64,000 nucleotides of DNA, taken from positions 1-64,000 of the forward strand of contig CAJNOI010000295.1 in NCBI GenBank assembly GCA_905250115.1, given 5' to 3'. Positions 23,184 through 33,896 of this stretch are shown piece after piece. Position numbers and translations under genes: made by a program. Origin of the DNA: Adineta steineri (lineage: Eukaryota > Rotifera > Eurotatoria > Adinetida > Adinetidae). The notes below the pieces were generated by a model. That model saw only the letters and a list, made by a program, of their open reading frames with translations, was not told the DNA's origin and made no database searches. Every line of letters starts with the position of its first letter. Position 1 is the stretch's first letter.

Positions 23184-25863
23184 ATGGCTCGAAGAGGAAT
23201 TTGTCATTTGCTTTTGTTCATGTTTATTTTCCAATCAGTCGCACAAGATATGCGATCGATAAAAATGTCTTCACTGACTGGTTGGCAATTTCAATGTTTT
23301 AATACAAGTTGTTCACCCTTCGTCACTATGATAGTAAAAAATGTTCGAAGGTGTCAAATGGGATGTTTAAGTGAGATTTATTGTAAAGCAGCCACTTTTC
23401 ATGAATCCACTTCTAATTGTGAATTGTTTGCCAATCCACCAGATCCAAATGGAAACATGCTGGCTAATTTAGATACTATTACTATGATTAACAAGGATGG
23501 AACAAGATTTCCGCCTGGTTAGTATGAATATAAGTATATTTAAAAAATAAATCATATTGAAAATGTAAAGAAAAATCTGTTCGAGTAGCAAATAAAATCT
23601 TTCTTTTCTTCTTCTAATCAATGACTTGATTTCTAAAATCTTCGGAATATAGATGTGATTGAGCGATAGAACAACAATCTCATTCACCCTAAAAAATCTC
23701 ATTCAATATTCTTGCTTTATTTTTATCTCATTTTCTTCAAACAGAACCAACCACAACAACTACAACAAGCACAACCACAACAACAACTACAACAACAACA
23801 AGCACAACTACAACAACAACTACAACAACAACAAGCACAAGCACAACAACAACAACAACAACAACAACAACTACAACAACAACAACAACAACAACTACAA
23901 CAAGCACAACTACAACAACAACTACAACAACAACAAGCACAACTACAACAACAACAAGCACAAGCACAACTACAACAACAACTACAACTACAACAACTAC
24001 GATGTCGACCGGTTAGTAATGCGCTACACTACTTTTTGACAGCGTAAACTAGGATCATTCCGATTGATTTTGATTATAAGTTACTAACGGAGGTACTTGA
24101 TGTTGGTCGAGAAACTTCCACACTAATAAATTTGTATGCTAGAAAATGATACGAGATTTAGACAGGGATCTGCTTGAAGCTTTTACATCTACCGCCACGG
24201 TAGGCGCCGCTATGCACACCACAGATCAGCAAGTACGACTATCTGCCACTCCAACGTCACTGTACTTCCGCTCCATGTTCAAGAATCACGATAAGAGTCC
24301 ACCCCGTTTTTAATCGCCTGTGGCATCTTCACTACGTTTGTAAACGCCCGTTACAGTTCCTCCCTGTTTCTAAAGATCCCACTGCAATTCCATATTGAGA
24401 GTGGATGTATATAGGGATGTACCGAGCTCGAGCCTCTCAGGCTCGGTAGGCTCGCTCAGGCTCAGGGCTCCGGTGTCAGAATTGATATGGCAGTAGGTGA
24501 ATGTGGGTGAGAGTGCGGGTGAAAATAGTGAGTGAGAGTGAAAAGAATAGTACCTGCACTCACCACACCCACCCACTGCCACATCAATTCTGACATCCGA
24601 GCTCTGAGCCTGAGCGAGCCTACCGAGCCTCGAGCCTGACTGAGCCTCGAGCCTGACCAAGCCCGAGAGGCTCAGCCAGGGCTCGGGCCTGGTACATCCT
24701 TAGGTGTGAGTGAGAATTACGGTGTAGATTTGAATTTGAGAGTCATAGAAGAATTAGGCTTCTACATCTACAGTATCAAGATTGCAAAATAACGTCCATA
24801 GATACCAGTATAACATCTCAAAATACAGACAAAGAAAAATTTACTGATGACTTTATATTTAGGATGGACAACCATAGCAAACATGAATGTTGTGCGTTAT
24901 GCTCACACAGCATCCATATTAGCAAATGGAAAAGTATTAGCTGCTGCCGGATGCAACAGTGCTGCTACTAACAGTGCTGAATTATATGATCCATCGGCAG
25001 GTAATTGGACAATCACAGGAAATTTAGCTGTCGCACGAGAATTTCACACAGCATCTGTATTATCAAATGGAAAAGTGTTAGCTGCTGGTGGATCTAGTGG
25101 CAGTAGTACTTTAGCTAGTGCTGAATTGTATGATCCATCAACAGGTAGTTGGATAAACATAGGAAATATGAATACTGGACGAGAACGGTTTACAGCATCC
25201 ATATTAACAAATGGAAAAGTATTAGTTAATGGTGGTTGGTCTGGTAGTGATGAAACCGCGAGTGCTGAATTATATAATTCATCAACAGGTGGTTGGACAA
25301 ACACAGGAAATTTGAATTCTAAACGACAACGGCATACAGCAACCCTACTAGCAAATGGAAAAGTATTAGTTGCTGGTGGATACAACGGTGCTGTTATCAA
25401 CAGTGCTGAACTATATGATCCATCAACAGGTAGTTGGGCAATAACAGGAAGCATGAATATCTTACGAGAATATCACACAGCAACCCTACTAGGAAATGGA
25501 AAAGTATTAGTTGCTGGTGGATCCAACAATGATGCTAGCTACAGTGCTGTTGTCAACAGTGCTGAATTATATGATCCATTAACAGGTAATTGGACAATCA
25601 CAGGAAGCATGAATGTCGCACGAAAATATCATACAGCAGCCGTACTAGCAAATGGAAAAGTATTAGTTACTGGTGGATATAATGGTAGTAATGATGTCAC
25701 TAGTGCTGAAGTATATGATCCATCAACAGGTAATTGGACAACCACAGGAAACATGAATGTCTCACGAGAATATCACACAGCAACCATACTAGCCAATGGA
25801 AGAGTGTTAGTTGCTGGTGGAAATAATAATGGAGCTACTGTCAATAGTGTTCAACTGTATTGA
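23184..25863 (+). CDS. secreted PAN / Thr-rich linker / seven-Kelch protein
   Basis: Exons 23184-23517, 23745-24011 and 24863-25863, both introns phase 1, give 533 residues. Residues 1-20 are a signal peptide. A PAN/apple-like module follows with spaced cysteines ([31 protein letters not shown]). Exon 2 is almost pure Thr with some Ser, a mucin-like stalk likely to be O-glycosylated. Exon 3 holds seven Kelch-type repeats with HTAS or [13 protein letters not shown] and [12 protein letters not shown], enough for one seven-bladed propeller. ATG at 23184 is taken; the open frame runs further 5' only through TTG. Probably an extracellular adhesion or matrix protein. The second intron is unusually long (851 nt) and contains a composite palindromic insertion. 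The other frames of exon 2 read as poly-Gln or poly-Asn but do not splice in frame. Confidence 0.8.
24413..24700. mobile_element. composite palindromic element in the Kelch-gene intron
   Basis: Ends AGGGATGTACC and GGTACATCCT are inverted repeats. Inside lie many copies of GAGCCT/AGGCTC words on both arms. The core has a nested inverted repeat, TGTCAGAATTGATATGGCAGT at 24474-24494 against its near complement at 24575-24595. Within that is a GTGGGTG...CACCCAC hairpin. It is much more GC-rich than its surroundings. It looks like a non-autonomous foldback element with another hairpin inserted in it. Confidence 0.7.
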
Positions 25864-26939
25864 TTGTCACCGACAGAATGCCATTTTCATTTTTAGACTG
25901 AAACATACCGTTCTACTTTTTAATCAGTTTATTTAATCAGTTTATTTAATCATGCATGCTTCAATAAAACTATTATTAATCTAAAGATTCAGGAGTAAAA
26001 CTCATAACGTGAAATATGATTCGAAGTCGAATGGAAGGGCGATGATTGAGACTCACCATTTTGAGGGTGTGGATGTGGATATGACCAATACGTTTATTCC
26101 ACACCCATATTCATATTGTTCTGTATAATTCCAATTTTATTTTGTTTCATCGATTGACGACAGAAGCATATGACATATTATCTTCATTCAACAAAACTGA
26201 AGAAAAAACATAAATAATGGGAGTCCATATGAACGCATTCTATTCCAAAAATTAATACTGCATCGAATAACTTCGATTGCTTGAATGCTGTTTAATCCTG
26301 TCTAGATCTTAGTATTCAGAATCAGACTATAATTATTCCATACATCGTTTTAATCCTTCAAAACTGCATCAAATAATATATTAGAAGGCAGTAACAATTA
26401 CCAATGAAGAAAAATACTGCATGAAAAATTTGAAATTTTATTTCATAGAAACAATGTGATATTCGATAGTTGTAAGCAAACACACCACTATAGTCACATG
26501 ATGTGGTAATCTTTTTCTTTTTCACTTGTATTTTTCATTTTTTGATCTATTTCTCAATTTTACTTAAAAATGTGTTATTACGCAGTTAGAAACCAAAAGC
26601 AATAATTGCCTTCGCCTTTTTATCTCCTTTGTATTAATACTCTTGTTTTTCTTAGATGTATTTATTATTGGATAGAACGCATTTTTTCAAGACTGTAATA
26701 ATCGTCACTTTTCAATCAAAAGATACACCGCGTTTATTTATAGGTATGATTCGGCCTATCTCTTCGGATTATAATAAGTGTATAGAGATTAATGACATCT
26801 GATTTTATTAGTAAGTGATGTTACATGATTGTGAGAGATAAGGGTATGAAGATTAAAGATAGAGTAATGATTTTATTTCAAATATAGATAATTGAAATAT
26901 TGAAAAATTTCTTTAAATTATGAAATTCACTATGACTTT
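25864..26939. other. intergenic, no gene seen
   Basis: AT-rich. Contains the hairpin at 26061-26114 and a tandem TTTAATCAGTTTATTTAATCA near 25920-25950. No gene recognised. Confidence 0.55.
26061..26114. repeat. TTGAGGGTGTGGATGTGG hairpin
   Basis: Left arm TTGAGGGTGTGGATGTGGAT, right arm ATTCCACACCCATATTCAT. Member of the hairpin group. Confidence 0.65.
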
Positions 26940-27594
26940 TTATAATTTCATAATATAAACAAGTGCATAGAATGATGGGCTTAAACTAATTTCAGATGAT
27001 GTTGCAACATAAGAATGAGATTGGTTTTCTCCACTTGATTTAATTGAATGTTTATGTTGACATGTTGTACAACTCTCCCATTCACTTCGACGAACATAAA
27101 GAAAGCGAGTTGTTGAGACAAAGTAGCTTGATTATGCTTGAACATCATAATAAATATTGTCATTGTCTTCAATTTCTGTTGTACCATTATGATTATGTCG
27201 TGGCATTTGTGCTTCGGATAATACAGGGCCTTGAATTGAGATTTCTAGGCTTGCGCTTTATTTGCTGCACCATGATCTTAAATGAATAATTTTTGCATGA
27301 GAGTAGCAGAAAATTGAGAGAATACAAATCGATCACGTAAATCAGGTGAACCATTTTTTCCATCGCAAACAGTCCAACCTTGAGGAATCCTATTTTCATT
27401 GCCACTCCTAAAAAGAAAAGTAGAAATAATGCACGTAACATAATACAATTGCACCTTTAGGCACTAAATATTGATGATCAACCCAAGTACATCTAAATTT
27501 AAAAATTGAGAAATAAAACAATTGACTTCTACGATACTTACTCTGCATGTGTAGAAAGTTCAACAAATATGGATAGTATAATAATGAAAAGCAT
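26940..27594 (-). pseudogene. tail-collar-domain secreted protein, degenerate
   Basis: The minus strand reads a signal peptide (MLFIIILSIFVELSTHAE, exon 27542-27594), a good GTAAGT donor, then VDHQYLVPKGAIVL. Next, after a shifted junction, come SGNENRIPQGWTVCDGKNG and SPDLRDRFVF. PKGAI, GW..CDG and PDLRDRF are the signature of the phage tail collar fold. Later stretches resume in other frames: LSEAQMPRHNHNGTT and the typical ending SPSFYALVYIMKL before the stop at 26940. Several stops (after KLFI and after YYDVQA) and frame changes interrupt it, and no clean splice joins the first two blocks, so I call it broken. Its function in rotifers is unknown. Confidence 0.6.
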
Positions 27595-27767
27595 TGGATA
27601 GACTGTTTTTTGTTGTCGAGAAGAAACATATCCTTGTATATATATATAGTCAATCAAAATTTTTAATCCTTAAATAACTAAATCTTTGTTTTCAATATTC
27701 AGTATAACCTTGAAAGTAAAGATTGAATGATCGATTTTTTCTTTATTGTATATGATGTACAGCGTTT
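27595..27767. other. short spacer
   Basis: AT-rich gap between the tail-collar pseudogene and the possible retroelement end; a (TA)n run lies near 27640. Confidence 0.5.
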
Positions 27768-28081
27768 TTATTTTTTTTTTTTTTTTATTTATTTAGGCAG
27801 AATGAGACTGACGACCTTAAAGGTCCTTACAGTACATGATTGAGTTAGAAGAGAGAGAAAGAAAGAAAATAGAGAAAAAAAAAATAGTATAGTTTAGTAT
27901 ATATAAATATGAGAAGAGTAGCATTAAACAGTAACAAAAGAGGTACAAAAACAAAACAGATCAAGACCAAGAGGAGAGAAACAAGAATATGTAATACATA
28001 GTTACATAATTATTATAACAACAGTATCAAGATCAAAAAAGAAAGAAGACAAGAGGAAAGAGAAAAAAAAAAAAAAAAACT
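27768..28081 (-). mobile_element. possible 3' end of a retroelement or retroposed transcript
   Basis: Read on the minus strand, this is a 3' region ending in TTAAGGTCGTCAGTCTCATT, then CTGCCTAAATAAATAAA and a poly(A) run (the T-run at about 27772-27787). Non-LTR elements and SINEs often end this way. A second A/T run lies at 28063-28079. No target duplication was identified. The upstream ORF (28082-28475) may belong to the same element. Confidence 0.4.
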
Positions 28082-28475
28082 TCAGAACGATTCAGGGAAA
28101 TCAGCCAAGGTCATGACATCATCAATATCATAGTTGATGGTGGAAAGATTAGGAGGAATACTTGCGCACCACGTAGCGCATTTTTCCAAAACAGAGGTGT
28201 GGCTGATGAATCTTTTGGTTCTATGTGTACCCTTAACTGGATATTTATTCTTCAGCCACTGTTCCCGGAAAAAATTGACGTTAGCTAATTCGAAAATTAG
28301 TCTACCATCAATCGTATCCGACCAGGCTTCGAAATACTTTTCGAAATAGTTTTTACAGCGGTCTTCAAGGGATTTTTCGTTGAGACAGAACGCAAAAAGA
28401 TCATTATTAATGTGCAGGGCATAGAGAGCTCTACGAAGGCAAACGAAGTAGAAGTGGTTCAAGTCTTGTTGCTGC
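28082..28475 (-). CDS. partial unidentified protein, C-terminal 131 residues
   Basis: Open on the minus strand from the N-gap (28475) to a stop at 28082. It contains LRRALYALHINNDLF, CKNYFEKYFEAW, FFREQWLKNKYPVKGTHR and a C-terminus ending ADFPESF. I do not recognise a family. Charged, Trp- and Phe-containing and free of stops, it has the look of real coding sequence. The gap removes its N-terminus. It may be the end of a mobile-element ORF, given the poly(A)-like tail behind it. Confidence 0.4.
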
Positions 28476-28575
28476 NNNNNNNNNNNNNNNNNNNNNNNNN
28501 NNNNNNNNNNNNNNNNNNNNNNNNNNNNNNNNNNNNNNNNNNNNNNNNNNNNNNNNNNNNNNNNNNNNNNNNNNN
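28476..28575. other. assembly gap (100 N)
   Basis: A block of 100 N; a standard placeholder, real length unknown. Confidence 0.98.
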
Positions 28576-28797
28576 AAAAACGCTATTAAGACACTTGCTT
28601 CTTAGAAAAATAATGTAAATGACGAAACCTAGATAACAGCATACACATGGAATAGTCAAAAAAACCAATGAATTGATAACAAGAAACCAGATATATATAC
28701 CTCGATCATAGGATGGTAGTTGAGAACCTTTTTGTTTTAGTTCTAGACTTGCTAAAACAACTGTCAAAGTCGCCATATAAAACCAGCTAAATTTCAT
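28576..28797 (-). CDS. partial membrane protein, N-terminal part
   Basis: From an ATG at 28795-28797 on the minus strand, about 74 residues run into the N-gap. They contain two hydrophobic helices: MATLTVVLASLEL, and IYIWFLVINSLVFLTIP continuing through a Cys-rich segment to YIIFL. Two membrane passes are likely. No family recognised. Whether it joins the ORF on the other side of the gap cannot be decided. Confidence 0.35.
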
Positions 28798-30389
28798 AGA
28801 AATTAGATAATTTCCAAATCCCCAACCACGCGAATAACATTGCTATTTTTCATAACTTCTCGAAAATCAGGACATGGTCGTGACAGTCGACCAATTCTCT
28901 TGATGTAGATGTAGTATGTTTGTAAATTATTATATGAAAAGACGACGAACGTGCTTCATAAATGTTTTAAACGAATTATTTAGTTGAAGATGCTCAGATA
29001 TAAAAAAGAAAATTAAACAATCGATTGTACATGTAGTTGTATTTTCATATTTCGTTTGTTGTCAAACGACAATAGTGGAAAACAGTATTAAAAATAAAAG
29101 ATCAAAGCTCTTGAGGATGTATGAGAATGTGGGTGTGGATTCATCTTTTATTTACCCACGCTCATACCCATCCACACCCTCGAGAGAGAACATAACTGTT
29201 AAGCAAAAGAAATAAGAATGAAACAGTAAATTCAAAGAAGCTTATAAATGAATACTGCCTCGATGATTAATTTAAGAACATTGTCGATATATTGTTTATT
29301 TCATATAAATGTCAACAAAATTTCAATATTTAACATTACTGAAAAAATAAAATTATGTTTGATGACTTTTTTTGAGTATGGATTTGTGTTCATGATTAAT
29401 GAATATTAATGATAATAGTTACATTCATAATATATTCATCTTTAGATATATAAAGACATTAAACCATAACATTTCTTTGTTTATTTTTATTCGATAGTGT
29501 TTCAAAATAGTTGGTTTTGCTCATTCATTTTTTTTAATAATATTTTCACTTTGAGTTGTAATAAAATTACATGTAACAGATATTAATATATTTTTCAAGA
29601 AATTTATTGAATAAGTAGTTAAGTAAACACACAAAACACTCCTAAAGTATTTTTAAAGTTTACTATACCACATAACAGATATTTTTTGCTTGCATTCATT
29701 TTCTTAATTTTGATGAGGAATAAATTTAAATAACTTGAACTAGTTATTCAACTGTTTCTACTACACTTCAAGATTAATTTATACATATCAAAGATTTTTA
29801 TATAAAAAATCTCAAAGAAAAACATTTATTCAGAACTGTTCGTATCGAGTATAGAGTTTGACTAAAACTGATTTATGAAGTCTAGAATATCCATTTTCTT
29901 TTTTTTATGAACTTCGAAATGGATATGACCAGATCATTTCACAGTTTACTGGCAAAATACATTTTCATCATTTCGAAGAATTAATTAACTTCTTTGATTT
30001 TGTATTGTATGTAGGTATACGAAGAAATCTCCGATATTTATATCAACAGTATTAGTTTTCTTCTTTTATCGTCTCTAGGCATCTTCATTTACCGGTATTT
30101 ATACATTCTTGCTATCCTATATCAAATTCAACGTTCAGTATACTAAAAGTAACAAGAAACTTTTTTTCTAATTATTGTTATACCTATAATTAATACTTAC
30201 TTATTTCTTTTATTTTTTTTGTAACATTCAGTTTTGAAAATATAATTAAAACTGTTATTTAATATCTTGTTAGATAACAAAGAAACGGCAAAAGACAGAA
30301 AGATTAGTTATTAGCATAGCATTTGTGTTTTCTTTATATCCGAGTACATCACAATATTCTATTGTTCATTTTGAAATCAGATTGCGACA
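28798..30389. other. intergenic, one hairpin
   Basis: Strongly AT-rich with no ORF worth calling. Hairpin at 29108-29186 listed separately. Confidence 0.6.
29108..29186. repeat. CTCTTGAGGATGT...CCACACCCTCGAGAG hairpin
   Basis: Termini CTCTTGAGGATGT and CACACCCTCGAGAG. Inner arms AGAATGTGGGTGTGG and TACCCACGCTCATACCC. A well-formed member of the group. Confidence 0.75.
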
Positions 30390-32854
30390 ATGGTCGATAT
30401 TACCAAACGAATTTTTTGGCATTTTTCACTTAAAGACTTATTAACGATTCTATGTTCAGCTGCTATACCCATAGCGCTGGCTATTTATACTTCAATTGGG
30501 CATCAGCAACAAAAAAAGGAAGCTGAAAAAACACGACAGTTTGATTTGGAACAAGCTGAAAAATTAAGACAACGAGCACTTTATGATGAGTTTTTAAATA
30601 ATATCTATAAACTGGATAAAGATGGTTATCTAAACGACACAAAAAATCCATGGGCATTTGCGAATGCATATTATCGTGCTGCACATCGTCAATGGGATAC
30701 AGTACGTAAAGGAGACGTTTTACAATTTCTTAAAGAACAACAATTAATTGGTAGAAATAATTGTACTGATGGATGTAAAACAACAAATTTAGATGATATA
30801 ATTCGTTTGAATGAGTTAAACTTTGATAATGTGCATCTAGCAAGTCAAACAGGTGCATTAAATAAGCTGAATTTACAATGTGTTTCTTTTGATCATGTCT
30901 CAATGACAAATGCTGAGTTTTCATCTGTTAGTTTAAATGGTGTATCATTTGATGGAGGACGGTTAGATAGCGTGAAATTTGATGGTTCATCTTTAGTTTG
31001 TGCTAGTTTTAATGGTGTAAATCTATCAGGAGTAGATTTTGGAAACTCAGATCTGACAGGTGCAAAGTTTTTAAACAGTGATTTATCGAATGTTAAATTA
31101 ACAGAAGATCAAAGAAAACAAGCATCATTTCATAATGTGACTATGTCAAATGGAGAGAAGAGTGAAATTGAATCCTCAACGACAACAAAAGAACCTATAA
31201 CACAAACAACAGCAATAAAAAAAACAGAAATGTCGACAACAACATTATCATCATCATCATCATCATCGTCTACAACATTGATAACAACGCCATCAACAAC
31301 AACATCCTCAATGACTTCACAAACAACATCAACAACAACAACATCCTCAATGACTTCACAAACAACGTCAACAACAACAATATCATCATTTTCAACAACA
31401 ATAACAACAACAGCATCCTCAGCAACTTCATCAACAACGTCGTCATCATCAACAACATCAACAACAATAACAACAACATCAACAACATCAGCAACAACAA
31501 TAACAACAACATCAACAACATCAGCAACAACAATAACAACAACAACAACATCAATCGGTCAGTAATATACCACACAAATCATAATACCTTTTTAGTTGCT
31601 AATCGATCAATTCTTCTTTAGTTTGAGAAACTATATTCTAGGAAAGTCCCGTTTATTATTTGCTGGACATGTGGGCGTGAGTGTATTGTGTGTGTGATAC
31701 CTATACCCATACCCACACCCTCAAGATTTGAGCTGAACGTTGCAGATTAAATAGGATAAGACGATGAAATAGTGTTCCTTAATGATAAAAACTATAAACT
31801 AATTTTTTTTTCTTACTTAACAGCTTGTAATAGTACATTTCGTAATCAAACCACTTACTCAGTTGGTTTAATGCCGCATGCAGTAGTAGTAGTTGATGTG
31901 AACGACGATAACAAACCCGATATTGTCGTTGCAAACCACAAGTCAAACACCACCAGTGTTCTTTTTAACATCGGCAACGGCACTTTTTCTTCTCAAGTTA
32001 CTTACTCAGTTGGTGGAGCTCCAGTATCAGTAGAAGTAGTCGATGTTAATAGCGACAATAAATCCGATATTGTCATCGCAAATTGGGGTTCAAACACTGT
32101 CAGTGTTCTTCTGAACATAGGCAACGGCACATTTTCTTCTCGAACTAACTACCCAGTTGGTGTCATGCCACGGTCAGTAACAGTGGTTGATCTGAACAGC
32201 GACAACCAACCTGATATTGTCGTTGCAAATCAAGGTGCAGTCTTCATCAGTGTTCTTTTTAACATCGGCAACGGCACTTTTTCTACTCAAACTAATTACG
32301 TAGTTGGTTCTGGATCGTATGCAGCAGTTGTAGCCGATGTGAACAGCGACAATAAACCCGATATTGTTACTGCATATGCGTCTTCAAACACCGTCAGTGT
32401 TCTTCTCAACAAAGGCAACGGCACTTTTTCTTTAACAGGCTACTTAGTTGGTGGAGGTCCACAGTCAATCGCAGTAGTCGATTTGAACAACGACAACAAA
32501 CCCGATATTGTCAGTGCAAATTCAGCTTCGAATACCGTCAGTGTTCTTCTCAACAAAGGCAACGGCACTTTTCCTCTTCAACTTACTTTCACAGTTGGTG
32601 CAGGTCCATTGTTAGTAGCAGTAGCTGATGTAAATAGTGACAATGAACTCGATATTGTCACTGCAAATATGAATGCAAATACCGTCAGTGTTCTTCTTAA
32701 CCATGGCAACGCCACTTTTTCTCCTCATACTACTTATGCAGTTGGTGGAGCTCCAGTATCAGTAGCAGTAGCCGATGTAAACAGTGATAATAAACCTGAT
32801 ATTATCACTGCAAATTCCGTCTCACACACCATCAGTGTTCTCCTACACTGTTAA
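30390..32854 (+). CDS. TM / pentapeptide-repeat / Thr-rich / FG-GAP propeller protein
   Basis: Exons 30390-31557 and 31824-32854, phase-1 intron, encode 732 residues. A hydrophobic helix at about 17-36 (LLTILCSAAIPIALAIY) is followed by a charged coiled-coil stretch (about 38-70). A pentapeptide-repeat region at about 133-245 follows, with units such as NAEFS, GVSFD, SVKFD, CASFN, GVDFG and GAKFL, which form a right-handed beta-helix. Then comes a Ser/Thr stalk (about 257-388) and seven FG-GAP/VCBS repeats with DVNSDNKPDIVTAN and SNTVSVLLNKGNGTFS. The DxNxDxxxD loops are calcium-binding type. ATG context (GACAATGG) is good. The membrane helix lies at the N-terminus without a signal peptide, so a type II surface protein is likely. 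Role unknown; adhesion is a guess. Confidence 0.8.
31669..31726. repeat. GTGGGCGTGAGTG hairpin in an intron
   Basis: Left arm ATGTGGGCGTGAGTG, right arm TACCCATACCCACACCCTCAAG. It lies in the intron between the Thr-rich and FG-GAP exons. Confidence 0.65.
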
Positions 32855-33896
32855 GATTTATTTCTCCATCATACTCAACATACTTATTGACATTTCAGCA
32901 ATCTATCAGAGAACATTATTCTATGATTAACTACTTAATAGTATGGAATGAATAGCTATGTTCGTTCGATACCAAAACCTTTTATAAAACATTTTCATTA
33001 TCAATCTTTTACTCAAACTCATTCATGCTTTTGCTTTCAGCTTCTTGTACTGTTTTTTTTTTTGTATGAATCAATGTACAGCAAACTGATCCTATGTTTT
33101 AACGAAAGGAGTAGTCTGGGGCATGAGTGAGGATGTGATTGAATGTGGGTATGAAGACCCACATCAGTATCTACACCCACAATCACAGTCACATTCAACC
33201 TTCGCACGCTCAGCAGTAGTGGAAACTGATGAGAAGTACCAACTATTAACCAAGAAGTGATTAGTTTACTAGTTTGATCTCCTTTACAATTGCTTTTCAT
33301 TATATATCATTTATCACTAATAAATAAATTCTATTAAACACTTCATTTTGTATATATTGCTCATACAGAAAATAGTCTTAAGAGAGTCTCCTTAAGAAAG
33401 ACACACTCACACCCATACCTTCAAGAATCAATGAAAAAAGAATTTTTTTAAAAATTATATCCAGTTGATACGTTAATGAAATACAATCTCAAATAGGACT
33501 TGTTCATTCAATTAATTCGATTTTTACATATTATTCCAAAAAAAATGAATATAAGTAGTTTCTCATGAAAACTAAATACAATCGGTATTTATGATCAATT
33601 TCATTTTAATATTGCTCTTAGTCTAAACAATATTAGTGAGATTTTATTCGAGTAATGTCGATCTTTAAAAACTATTATCAATCAAATGTTGTATTTAGTT
33701 CTTCTTGTCTTTACCTTTATGGTCTTATTTTTATTCGACAAGAGAAATCTCTAGATATTGAACAACAAGCATTGATGATGATCAAGAAGTGACTGATCAT
33801 GATGTTATTATTAAGATTTTGATGAATATTTCATACACCCACAATTTAATCATAGACAAAAGCTTTTACAACATCAAATAGAGTAGCTAAAAATAT
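32855..33896. other. intergenic with hairpins
   Basis: Hairpin at 33126-33200 (AGGATGTGATTGAATGTGGG with complementary CACCC, CACAATCACAGTCACATTC). A lone right arm, ACACACTCACACCCATACC followed by TTCAAG, lies at about 33399-33425. No gene recognised. Confidence 0.55.
33126..33200. repeat. GGATGTGATTGAATGTGGG hairpin
   Basis: Nested inverted repeats: GTGGGTATGAAGACCCAC in the middle and GTGATTGAATGTG against CACATTCAACC outside. Confidence 0.6.

Noticed and set aside
23712..24047. Poly-Gln, poly-Asn and poly-Val frames
   Set aside because: They are other frames of the Thr-rich exon; only the Thr frame joins both neighbouring exons in phase.
31270..31575. Leu/Met-rich minus-strand frame
   Set aside because: Antisense of the Thr-rich stalk of the FG-GAP protein.
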